Assembly (NCBI GenBank): GCA_000827265.1
Contig: KN834759.1
Location: 1,024,089-1,088,088 of the forward strand
Source: Collybiopsis luxurians FD-317 M1
Lineage: Eukaryota; Basidiomycota; Agaricomycetes; Agaricales; Omphalotaceae
Length of the DNA: 64,000 bases
Direction: 5' to 3'
This document shows positions 46,101-57,062 of this stretch, piece by piece. The position numbers and the translations under genes are program-made. The notes beneath the pieces were generated by a model. It saw nothing but the letters and a program-made list of their open reading frames with translations. It ran no database searches and was not told where the DNA came from. How positions within the stretch are numbered: position 1 is the first letter of the stretch; each line of letters begins with the position of its first letter.

Positions 46101-49100
46101 TCTCAGGAACATGTTTGAGTATCTCTTCTTTGTCTTTTTGAGATTCTCCAGTCTCTGCTTCTGTCAGAAGTTTTTCTGTAGCTTCCCTATTTCCTCGAAT
46201 TGACTTGTGAGTTGCAGATTTTTCCGTATTAGTGGTATCATCATTATTCACTTGATTTGAGACTGTGGTGATATGCAGGAAATAGGCAGGCATCCCATCT
46301 CATATTATAGTGTCCATTGCAGCTGCACTTATGAGACTTACTGCCTTGCCTGGGAGGTTTGGACCCATTCTCCTTTTGACCTTTTCAGGTTTTCCTATCT
46401 TCATCCCTCATTTCATACATTTTCTCTGTTGCTGGAGTGCAGAGGTTTTTGAGATATTTAATACCCTTGTTGACAGGCCTTGTGGAATAGAATCCTGATG
46501 CAATTTTCTGACTCATTTATATATCCACCTCCGTTTCTGCTTGTATGCTGGCAGTTTTGAACTTCTTTTGTCAATCCTTTCTGCCCAAGCTTTCAATGCT
46601 TTCTCAGAGTAACCATTTCCATTGTCCCCTATATTGTATTTATTTTTCCATTTTTTGAGATCCTTGTCATAATCATTAGCCCAATTCATATAAATCAACC
46701 ATTCATTGAATTCCAAAACCAATGAGTCTACATCCACATTTTCTTCTTTGTTTACTTGTTCATTATGGGCTGATTCATATTTTGAGTCAAGGATTGATGT
46801 ATCCTGCTTCTTGCTAGTATTTGAGTTCCATGTACCAGTGAACAAATCAACTAGTGAAGCTGAAATTCATTCTCTTCCTTGGAATGTCAAAGTCAAATCT
46901 TTCCAATTTATTTCAGGATTGAATTCTTTGAGCCATGGTAAACCTAACACAATAGGAGCTGTTGGGTGTAGTTGGGTTATTAGGAATTTGACTGTTTGAA
47001 TTGAACTGTCAGTGAAGCTGATAGTATCTTTAAAAATTTTTGTTATATCCCCTGCCAAAGTTGGCTGTCCATTGAATAATTCAAGTGGAATTGGAGTATC
47101 TAAATCAGAGATATTTTTTGGGAATTTTTCTGCAAGGTTTTTATCAATAAAAGAACAAGTTGCGCCTGAATCAATAAGAGTATTATAGCTTAGATTTTTG
47201 GAATCGGAGAAGGGGAAACATGTCAAGACAAGAAATGAGTTGTTAGAGCAAGATGAGAGATGAGCTGGGGATGTTTTTTCTATTACTGCCCCACAACAGA
47301 CCGCTTGAGCAGGGTTTTTTTGGATTCCAGGCTGCTCTCAGTGTGTCTCTGGAATCCCCTCTGGTTTTCCCAAGTTGTTTTCTATCTTGACATTCCAAAT
47401 CTTGTCATTAGGCAGGTCCCCTTCTAGAGTGAAGGTTGCAGCCCTCAACTGGTCACTTCATTGATTGTTTATACTCGAAGTTCCATTTTTTGGAGGGTCT
47501 CAATTCTCCCGATTCTTGCAATCTTTACCAATATGATCTGATCCACCACAATTATAGCAGAGTCCCAGTTTACAATGTCAACAGAACTCTTTGACTTGCT
47601 CAGGGGTCCTGGCAGCTCAAATTGCCCATAGGAATTCTTCATCTCCTGGGTTTTTTGAGACTCCATTGTTTCCTCCTTGATTTTCTAAGCCTTCTCCACT
47701 AATTCCATTCTGACTTGAGGCACTCGCAAAGTCTTCAGATTGTCCATATACTGTACCACTAATATTGTCTGAATTTACATTACTATCCCAAGCTGCAGCT
47801 CCTCTTTGTTGATTGGTCCAATTACCTTGATTCCTACCTTGTTGACCCCCTGCTTGCTGGGGGTTATTATTATTGGATCCTTGTTGCAGGTTAGAGTTTT
47901 GAGGATTCAATGGGGCCATAGGATTATATGTCCCAAAACCAGAATTTCCTCCACGAGAATGAGCTGCATTGGTTGCACAAATCGAATTGTCCAACTCCTG
48001 GAATCACTGTACCCATTGTGGATAATTCTGAGGGGGATGAGTTTGAGCCGCTACTGTAATGTCAAGACTCCTTGTTACTGCCCCTCGGAGCATTGCTACT
48101 AATGCCGTGTTGTTGTATCCCATCTTGAATGCATACTCCTGGAATCAAATAATAAATGTCACAAACAATTCATTGTCCATCTGCTTGATCCAGGCCAGTT
48201 TCACCTGTGCATCTCATGCAGGATCAAATAATCCAAAATACAATGTGAATTCTATGACAAAGTCAATCCAAGTACAGAGAGCAGGGACGGGGACCCCAGC
48301 CTCTTTCTGTTTCAGCAAATTATTGTAGTGAGTAGCTGCTGCCCCTGTCAGATATGAGACAGCAAAACCAATTTTATCTGAGTTGTTCTTGTAGATAGTA
48401 GGTTTGGCCATGAAAGTGCAATGAACTTGCAAGAGGAAAGCTTCCCATTTCCACCTATCAGAACCATCGAAAGGGTCAGGTTTTTTGACATCAAGTTTTG
48501 CTTCCTTATTTAATCAATCTTTTCACTGATTGAATTCTGGAATCTGACTTGTGTCTTGTCCTGCAGGACCCAGTTCTCCTCTCTCGCCTCTGGGGCCTCA
48601 TACAGCTACCCATCCATTTGCCGGGTGCCAATATGCATTGTGATTCAAACCCCAATTGTCAGAATCATCAGGTGGTCCTCCTGGGCTACCTGGTCCTCCT
48701 GGTCCCCCTGGTCCCCCTGGTCCACCACCTCCAGATCCCCCTCTAAAACTGCCATTTCTACTACCTCTTTCTCTTTCTGAATTTCTGTCACTAATTCCTC
48801 CTGTCTGTGTGACTCCTCCATATGGAGGTCCTCCTGGAGTTCCTGCTACTCCATACCCTCTGTAGGTACTGGCACAATTTGAGTAGTCATATGTCAGCTC
48901 TGCTACATAGGGTCTATATTCTCGAGTCCCTGATCTCCAATATTGTTCAGCTGAAACTCTCACGGATTCCTGATGCATCGAGACGGTAGGGTGATAATCA
49001 TTCATTACTTGTCTGGGTGTTCTATGTGGAATTGCAGGTATCGAGTCAAAATTTCTGCCAGTCAGATGGACATATTGCCTAGGAGCAGGTGTAAATACAG

Positions 49101-51816
49101 GTGGAGTGACTCCTGCAGCCTGAGGAGTGGTTTCCACAACTACTGGTGGTGGGACATGCACTGTTTGTTGAACTGCAGGCTGTTGAGAGGAGACTTCTGT
49201 GGTTCTCAGTGGTTGGGAAATCTGGTGACTCGATTCCCTAGTGAAAGGATTAACCACTTTCCCTATACCCTTTACATTTTGTAGGGGGGTGAATTCCTTT
49301 TTCTCTAGTGGGGGCATTGGGTGATGAGTCTCAAGAGCTGAAGGGCAAAGCTGGTCTTTGGAAAATGAGAGATCCCAGTCATCTCAACTTCTCATGAAGT
49401 TAAATCCTTCATTCTTGAATTCATTCCTTTCCCCTGAAGGTGGGGCATATGCCATATTCCACCATTTTACCTGACCTGGTCCTGACATCTCCCATTGGTT
49501 TTGCTGTTCACTGACTCGGGCCGTGTTTCCAGGATCTGAATATCAAGACGAGAAAGGAATTCCCAGTCCAGTGGTATTTGGGGAATTCACCAAACCCCTT
49601 GCATTCTAACCCGGTCCTTCCAACCAATTATTCTCATGGAAAGCTTTGGGTGTTTGATATGTCAGACTGTCAGTCCTGAATCCCAAATGATTCGGCCATA
49701 ATGAGCATCCCAAATTGGGCTCTGTCACCATTGGTTCAGGATATTGACCCACAGGGTGAGATTCATTAGCAAAATGAGTTGTCAATACAGCATACTTGTC
49801 TCAGGCAGCCCATCTTTCCAATCATAGAGCTGCATTGAGAGGAATTTCACCTCCAATATGTACTTTTGAACTTCCAGCTTGCAAATGTTCTGCTCTGGGA
49901 GAGAAAATCTCCTGCTTGGTTTGGGTTTTGAGACTCATATGAGGATCCCCTGTGGTCATAGCAGCTTCCAGCTCATCTGTCACTGATTCCATCTGGGCTC
50001 TTATTACCCATGAGCCTCCCACATCTCCATGGATTCTCTCCTTGTACTGCTTTGCTAGGCAAATATCCTTGTCTCGAGGATTTATTGCACTCATCAGCAT
50101 GTTGCTGGCATTTTGCAATGCCAAACATCTCACAGTTCTTTCTGAAAAGAATTCATTCTCCTCCTTTCAAGCCTTTCTTGAGGAGGGTTTGAGTTCCCAA
50201 ACCCTGTCAGCTGTCCTCACCTGGTGTTCACCCCTTTCTTCAGGTACTATTAGCAGCCTGTAGTCCAGATCAGTGGGTGGAAGTCATCTCGACTCTTCCA
50301 GATCCTCATAACTTGGAGTAGTAGTATTTCCCATAGATCTATGATACTCCTTTTCCACCTGAGCTATTTTCTGCTGGTCCCAAAATTGACTGGTATAACT
50401 GTAACCCCCAATAAGGTCGTCTGCTCTTGTGGACTGTCCTTGTTCCACTTTATCTAATAATGATAATGTAGGGGAGTTTAGTGTTCTCCTCTTTTTATTA
50501 TCCACTATTGTATTGAGCAGAAAATCAATTCGAGATTTTTGTATTGACTTGAGACACCTCATGGTGGCCTCATTCACCATTTCCATTTGTTTGGGATCTA
50601 TAATCAGCTGTGATAGCCATAGGGCTCCTTCATATACTTCTTTCAACTGGAATATTTCATTATTTATCCCATTAGGTAGCTGGGAAGGTTGTTGCATTAA
50701 ACATTTCCAAAAATAGGCAGCTAGTACCCAGAAATTGTCCTTTGTTTCTGGGTCTCGACCATTAATAATTTGAATATAGTGTCGCATTGCCTTTATTAAT
50801 TTGAAATGTGTGCATTGATTGATTTGAAGTAGATCAACCAATTGATGTGTTAATTCTGTCAATGGTACGACACAAACATTTGGGTAGGGAGGAGACATTA
50901 AGGAGCTCTCGCAGTTCCAACTCTGTGTCTCCTTCATGAATTCTTCTGTCATTGGAGGAGCAGGTAATGGACTGCTTTGCTCCAGTGACAAGACAGTTCT
51001 TCTACTTATATCGGGGATTGGACTCAACAATCCCTGAGCCTGTATTGCATTGCTTTCTACTATTGGAGTAGACCATTTTAAATTGAATGGAGACTGTGGG
51101 CCCCTTAATGAGAGTGGACCCAATGAGTATAACCCCTGACTTGTCTCTCGTTCTGATTGTTGCAATGCAAATTTAGATTCTTCTTCTCTTGGTGTGAGAG
51201 GAAGTGGACATCTGATATGTTCTAATGGGGAGATGACCTCGCGTCTCACTCCTATAGATGTATATCATGTCGTTGGAGATATGCCAATATCTTCATAATA
51301 ATCCTTGTTCTCAGGATGAGTTGGCATGTGGAAGGGGCATGTCGAGCTGACTCCCACACTAAAGCCTCAAGGATCTTCCAGGGAATGAGTCAATTCCAAT
51401 AAATGAATTGTTTCTTGTTCCCTTCCCTTTTTGGGTGTTACTGGGGCACTTTGTGTTGGCCTCATGGCTAGCCTTGAGTCAGCTCTAGCTGCCATATGAT
51501 ATGGCTGACCTCACTGGGAGCGACTCAAAACATATGGTGTCGAGACCAGGTGTCCCAGAACATGAGGAGACCCATGTTTGACAGGATTTTCCAGGTCAAA
51601 TGGGTCTCTATCATTATGTCCCAAAATTTCCCCTGTTCTTGAGGGGATGGCACCTCTCACAGGTGCTGATGAAACTGAGCAGTCATCCAGTGTAGGAGCG
51701 CCACATCGCTCCTCTCTTCTCTGGAACCTTGTATCTCTCGCTGCTCTTTGGCATTCTTGTTCTTGACACTGTCTTTCTTGTTCACTTACAAAATGTTTCA
51801 CAGGTTCCCCAGACAT
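43103..51816 (-). pseudogene. gag-pol of the chromovirus, one giant frame with decay stops
   Basis: ATG at 51814-51816 (MSGEPVKHFVSEQER), TAA at 43103-43105, about 2,904 codons once a single frameshift is allowed. Order: a novel N-terminal region (51816 to about 49300, including an open stretch of 321 codons at 50284-51249); a Gly/Pro collagen-like segment (about 48670-48730); capsid-like region (48214-48480); CX2CX4HX4C zinc knuckle (47518-47559); protease DSGA (47161-47172); reverse transcriptase with YLDD (45532-45543); RNase H (44794-45066); integrase with CHTC and HPQTDGQTERTNQS (43586-44391); chromodomain with YLIKWKGYNEESWIPW (43199-43408). More than twenty in-frame stops, nearly all TGA, and a 1-bp loss near 44050 kill it. 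Up to 44050 every segment is in the same frame. Confidence 0.9.
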
Positions 51817-51844
51817 CTCAGTGATGGAGAGAATGCTGTTATTT

Positions 51845-52542
51845 TGTTAGGACCTTTTACTACCTTTGTTGTTAGAGGCTTGTAGTAGGTTCAAAGAATA
51901 GAAAGTGATTTATTATACCACAGCCGAGACAGAATACGCAATGGGGAGTCGCTACGTACAACAAGTGAACAAGTCCTGTACAGTTTGGGTATTGGATGTG
52001 GAGGAATGATCCTTGAGTGTCAATTAACAAATCTAGTAGCTTGGTGCAACTAGAAATTGTATATCGAAAGAACTCATTAAGACAGTATTAACAAGGGTTG
52101 ACTCAGGAGGTTTGTGACTTGGTGTCTGTTTACCCTACGAGATGGAATATTTGAAAGGCTACAGCAGTCAAATAGTCTTGTTGATTGGTTCAACAAGTGA
52201 GAGGTAGATATGCCAGTGACTTGGTGTCAATGGGATTTGCTTGACTCAGTGTTAAGCAGAATAATATTAGAAACTAGTGAACAAGAGAATAGAAACAACA
52301 CAGGCCAAGATAGTTCAGGTAATAACAGCATTATCATGAGAGATGTAGGTACAAGGCTTTTATACTTTGCGGGAAGACATGTGGTCTTGTGAATGGGAAT
52401 TTAGAATGGACAACTGGTTAGTTCGCCTCGAGAAATGCGTGTCAGATTTGGGGAGTTCTGGATTGAATGGTAGAACTAATATCGAGTCATGTGGTGAGTG
52501 TACTGGTTGGAAAGAGCGGAAAAAATAGCGTAGGGCATAACA
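51845..52542 (-). repeat. 5' LTR (698 bp)
   Basis: Upstream LTR relative to gag-pol. It retains more CpG than the other copy (for example TTCGCCTCGAG near 52421-52431 against TTCACCTTGAG in the 3' LTR). Confidence 0.95.
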
Positions 52543-52547
52543 TTGTC
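52543..52547. repeat. Target-site duplication, right copy (TTGTC)
   Basis: Matches 38826-38830 exactly and abuts the LTR end TAACA. Confidence 0.92.
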
Positions 52548-55500
52548 TGGTAAATAGTAAGACCATCCTTATCTGTAGTCATAATATAGTACAAAGATAT
52601 GCCATCTGGATCAGATAAAAATACCTTTCTTGCAGTCTTAAGAAGATGCTCTGCTGTTTCCTCTGCCTCTTTATTGAAAAGGGGCTTCTTATGTCCATGC
52701 TGTGTAGAGCATATAATATCTTTATAAGCATCAAATAAAGTTTGCAGTTGAGGAAGGAGAATATCAGGGCAAGAAATGTACCTCCATACTCAGCAATTAA
52801 TTGCATATGCCTTTGAAAAGATCATGTAGTCCCAACTCAATTCTTTTGATTCTAAAACTATTTTAACTTGACCCTTATTATCTTTGTCTTGGATAAAAAT
52901 TGCTTCAGAGAAGTCATGAGCAAAGGATCTGAATGCACTGTTTTTCTTAGACAAAAGATGCAAAAGCCTATCCATGAAATGAAATGTATCATCCAGGACC
53001 TGGGATGGCATAGTTTTCTCTGGAGTAGTATCAATTCTTTCCCCAGACATATTGCTTTGTTGCTGGTACCATACTATAAGTAACATTCAATATAACTAAT
53101 CATAATTAGTCTTACCTCTTCACCAAGAAGTTCAAGTATGTCATTAAACTCATTATCAAAAATTCCATCATTTTCTAAGTCTTCCTACAATGCTATTGGT
53201 GGCTGGAGTAATTGACTGGGTGTCTCCAGAAATAGATAATGTAAGTGAAGGAATATTGTTTCCTTCAAGTGGATAAGAGGATGGTGCAGGAAGGGCAAAA
53301 ACACAGTCAAAAGCAGCTGTTGATGAAGTAGCATTGTAATCATTTCCACATGAGCAAAGAGTTGAAGTAGTAACTACAGCCTGTCTTCCATGATCAAAAA
53401 TCCATGGAATGGACTGTGAGTGAAGAGCTTGAATGCTCCCAGGAACAAGGACTTGTGTGAGTGAAATGAGTGACCAGGTAGTATGATCTGAATTTGTCTT
53501 GTGTCGCCCCCATTATCATTTACTGCTTTCACAGATCCTGGATGTGGCTAAATAATGTTTCCTTCGGCCACTGGCTTATCACCATGGAAAAGGTTACAGA
53601 ATGCCCATTATGTTGGGTCTGCTCCAAAAAAGAGGCAGCCCTACTGAATCACAAGTATAAAGACTTCTATACATCTGCCATATCCAATGAACTTGATCAT
53701 ACAGCTTCTGAACATAAAGTTCATTTGAGCTCCAATTTTCTACAGAGGGAGCAGGTGGAAGTGAGAATGATTTGTTCAGGATGCTGCCAGCCAGAATATC
53801 AAGAGGTGCAGCAGGATTTGTAACAGCACCTTTGAGTCTTGCATGCTGGCCAGTCTCAAGGATGGCAGGATTTGCTTTAAGGGAAGTATAGATTTCAGTG
53901 TCATTATAGCACTTTGCAATCTCAAGCAGACTCTGCTTGACCTGGTAGCCAAGCTTAATAATAAACTGACCTGTGAGTATAGCTTGTAAAGCTGGTGGAA
54001 ATAGAGCTTGTGAATGGATCTGGCTAGTCTGTGATATCCATTAAAATAAATACACTTTCTCAACACTGCATTTTTTATTGAGGTTTCTTACCTTAAATAC
54101 AATATTCTTTTGATATGTGCTGATTTGAATAGCTTGAATGGAAGAAGATGGTATAGTAAACTGAGTTGAAAGTGTCACCAAGAGATGTGGTGATTGGGAT
54201 GAAGGTGAAGGATCCACTTGGTTCAAAATATCTCCACAGAGTTGATCCATAAAGGCCACATCTTCTACAAATATGACTTCCATATCTTTTGATCTTTCAA
54301 AAGCAGTTTGGCCTCTGGAAGGGGTGATATGCTCTACATTCTTTTATAGAGATGGAGTGATTTTCTCATGGAACTGCTGTTCACCTGGATGGTATAAAAA
54401 ACTAATTAAAGCTACTATTGCAGTGAGCAAAATGTAAACTTACCTTGAAGGCTGTCAGTATATACTATACTGCAAGGAGGATGACCATGTTCCTGAAGTC
54501 CCTTGGCCACCCCTTGCAGTGTTTCCGCTACATACAGAAGAGACTTAGAGGAAACTAATGCAAGAGAGCATATCTCCTCAAATTGATTGACATTTGTATA
54601 TGATGTTTCATGAATTCATTGGCCATTAAGACCACCCATGTACTTGAGATACTATAGACAGGATAATCCAATTTGAAAATCCAGTCATTCAATAACAGAT
54701 TAACAACCTTACATCAAATGTGTGATCTACCTTCATGACATCAGCAGGTAAGCAGGCCTGTGCTCACTGAATAAATATTCTGTGGGGTGTGACCCATTCT
54801 ACAAAAGGTGCTTTGAAATATTGAGTAGAGGGTGGATAGCCAGCATAATGCAGAGGGTCATCAAAAGCTGAGAAGGGTGGAATTTGACTTGCTCCATGTA
54901 AGTTCTGGTATTGAGCTGCATCAAAATACATCAATTCTTACTCGGAATAATGCTTTCACTGAAGCTCTGACATAATTTCTGCAAAGTGTGATTGGCCAAA
55001 TTGAGTTGCAAAAGTATTGCACATCTGAGACATGATCCCTTTGTCAATAGCACCTAATGCTTCTCAAATCTGTTTGAGGAAATGAATCTATATAGATAAC
55101 TAATTCTACATACCAGGAAATGCCACAGAAACCCATCTTGGGAGCTGAGCAAGTGTATGAGGATAAGTACCTTGCTAACTTTTGCCACAGCCTGGCTCAT
55201 TCTGGTGAGCAGAATTACACAAGAAATGATTTTTAAGAAGGAAGTAATCTGATGGCAAAGCTTTTACTTGGCAAGCAACTGGATTGTCCTATCAGAAATG
55301 AAAATACTCATTAGCAATTAGGTTTTCAGTGACTTGACACCAACCATTTTTGCTACATGTACACTTAAAGGAGTCAGGTGCTCCTGGAAGATAAGCTAGA
55401 AGCCACACAAAAATATCACCATGACAGAGATGATCAGGCTGCAAGCCATGAGTAGCTGCATTATGCAGCATGAAAACAGGATTTTAGGTCTATAAGAGAA

Positions 55501-56263
55501 ATGGCCCTTTCTATAACTGTCAGGCTGCTTCAGTTTCTTAATTTGATTCTGAATTTTATGCAGAGCAGTTGCCAGATACTGCTGAATAGCAGAATTTACT
55601 TTAGCCCCAGAGTTTTTAGTCTCCTCGATGGATTAAAAACTTCATCTGCATGGGTCTCTTGAGTTTCCTGAGTGCCAGATGCAATATTGGCAAATTCATC
55701 ATGATCCTGAACAAAATTAATCTGGCTTCTAAGCTGAGTGTACTCCTCTGCAGTGAGATGAGAGGTTGATTTTGGTACTATGTAATTTGCAAAATTTGGA
55801 ATTGAATATTGAATATCAAATGTATTGTATGAAATATCATACTTACTATTTGTATCGGCCAACTGCTGTACATTACCGGCACTCAATGTGGGACTGCTGG
55901 CAACTGCCCCACTTCCAAGATGATTCTGCATACCTGGTGCAAAAAATCCGGTTGCTCAATGGGCAGACTGCACAGAAAAATGGAGCTGCAGCGGAGGAAC
56001 AGTTGTTGCCACAACTGGAGGTGGAGGGCTCAAATTGGTGCATGCCGCTGTTATCTTTTTGCAGCCAGAACCATGGCGCACACCACCCCAGTTTGGATTC
56101 TGCTTCCTCTTCCTAGATTTTGTGAGTTGAGGCTCACTACCTGCAGGATCGGCCATACTAGATAATTTCAGTGGTGGTAGGCAGTGGAGAAGGTAACAAT
56201 GAGGCAAATTTCTTCCCACTATCACGTTTGAGCCGCCAAGCATGCCACTATTATTATCCATCT

Positions 56264-56302
56264 ACCATTACCATTATCATTATCATTATCCTTATCAATA
56301 TC
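56264..56302. repeat. Imperfect ATTATC microsatellite at transposon border
   Basis: Six to seven imperfect ATTATC/ATTACC units (CCATTACCATTATCATTATC and on). It lies just upstream of the DNA-transposon start and close to the return of host-like composition at about 56330. Confidence 0.7.
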
Positions 56303-56429
56303 AGTTTATTTAAAAGCGGAGTGACTCGGCGCTGTCAGGGAACGTAGGACACGCTTAAATAAGCAATCAAGTCCTAAGTCCAAATCGGGGCTTAGGACTC
56401 CACAGATGTGGGATAAGGGCCAAATTTTG

Positions 56430-56570
56430 TACCCTCCTGGTCCTCAAATTTGATAACAACACCAACAGGACCGAAGATTTCTTATCGAACGATTCTCATG
56501 TCAGGTGTGGTGTCAGTGCACATAATTGGCAGAATGAAGAATCCCTCCATGCTGTGACGGTCTTCCCCAT
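56430..56570 (-). pseudogene. Aldehyde dehydrogenase relic
   Basis: On the minus strand one frame reads HSMEGFFILPIMCTDTTPDM, then RIVR, a TAA stop and EIFGPVGVVIKFEDQEG. This matches the conserved aldehyde dehydrogenase stretch around TPDM.I..EEIFGPV. The TAA falls on the first glutamate of EEIF. No catalytic Cys or Glu exon is visible on either side. It is a short dead fragment next to the transposon block. Confidence 0.68.
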
Positions 56571-57062
56571 GCATGCAGTCTCGACGCATAAACCCCTCGT
56601 TCAATCCAGATATACAAGCTGGTGCGCATAGAATATTTCCAAAAATTCATAGGCTAGCCTGGGGAGAAAGTCAACGGTCCAAATGTCCATTAGCAGCGTT
56701 CGGAATAGGTCCCAGCAGTTCCCATAGTGTCTGCCGTAATTTGGGAAACGATCTAGCGCACTGAACAATCTTGTCGTCTCCACTGCATTCAAACAACGTA
56801 CGCGCTTCCTCACTTGGTACGCTCACATTTGTCTCTCAAGAAGGTCTCTATCAACGGAGCATGATGAACAACCTACTTATTCTTGCTCCCCAGGGGGGGG
56901 AGGGGGGAAGCTTAATCCTGCTTGCCACCTTCAATCAAGATTCTTCAACGATTGGGTTTGCAATTTCTAGTGCATCGAGCGTGTTTACTGTAGTTCCCTT
57001 TGTGCAGATCCACATTTCACACTTCATACTACCCAGAAGGTTGCTACTTCAGGGAGATCTGT
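56571..57062. other. 3' flank of the alcohol oxidase gene
   Basis: About 490 bp with host-like composition. Open frames at 56601-56813 (-) and 56771-57118 (+) have no motif; the latter overlaps the end of the oxidase and is a shadow. Confidence 0.4.

Larger units (their letters stand above)
38831..52542 (-). mobile_element. Complete Ty3/gypsy LTR retrotransposon (chromovirus), 13.7 kb
   Basis: Two direct 698-bp LTRs (TGTTA...TAACA) enclose, on the minus strand, a gag-pol in the order Gag, zinc knuckle, protease, reverse transcriptase, RNase H, integrase, chromodomain. That order defines Ty3/gypsy chromoviruses. Perfect 5-bp duplications TTGTC flank it, so the insertion is complete. A 3.57-kb region between pol and the 3' LTR carries two antisense genes. 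The element is immobile by itself now, because gag-pol contains many stops and one frameshift. Confidence 0.95.
37150..56261 (-). pseudogene. DNA-transposon gene (DDE-like plus 3'-5' exonuclease-like), split by two insertions
   Basis: Reads right to left. It starts with MDNNSGMLGGSN near 56261, then a basic NWGGVRHGSGCKK segment. A zinc-type region follows (FKCTCSKNGWCQ ... LPSDYFLLKNHFLCNS, GCGKS, about 55400-55200), which I associate with the fungal DUF6729-type domain. LPADVMKVDHTFDV and SIVYTDSLQ (about 54750-54460) look like the first two acidic sites of a DDE nuclease. An exonuclease-like region spans about 54280-53700. The frame reaches 52543, resumes beyond the retrotransposon at 38830 with GTNSVEGGVHMAV, is cut again by the 335-bp insertion, and ends in a Cys-rich HCAHC...C block (37275-37330) and CMCNHPPL. 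Many TGA stops replace CGA. Family naming is from memory; boundaries and termini are approximate. Confidence 0.65.
24346..56302. other. CpG-depleted transposon-rich block
   Basis: From about 24.35 kb CG dinucleotides nearly vanish and A/T, TG and CA rise. Host-like genes stop until about 56.4 kb. All recognisable coding relics inside belong to mobile elements and carry TGA stops where arginine codons are expected. The borders were judged by eye. Such a profile fits long-term cytosine methylation and deamination of silenced repeats. Confidence 0.75.

Noticed and set aside
48656..48865. Pro-rich plus-strand ORF (collagen-like)
   Set aside because: Antisense to the Gly/Pro segment of the retrotransposon Gag, which is in frame with the rest of gag-pol.
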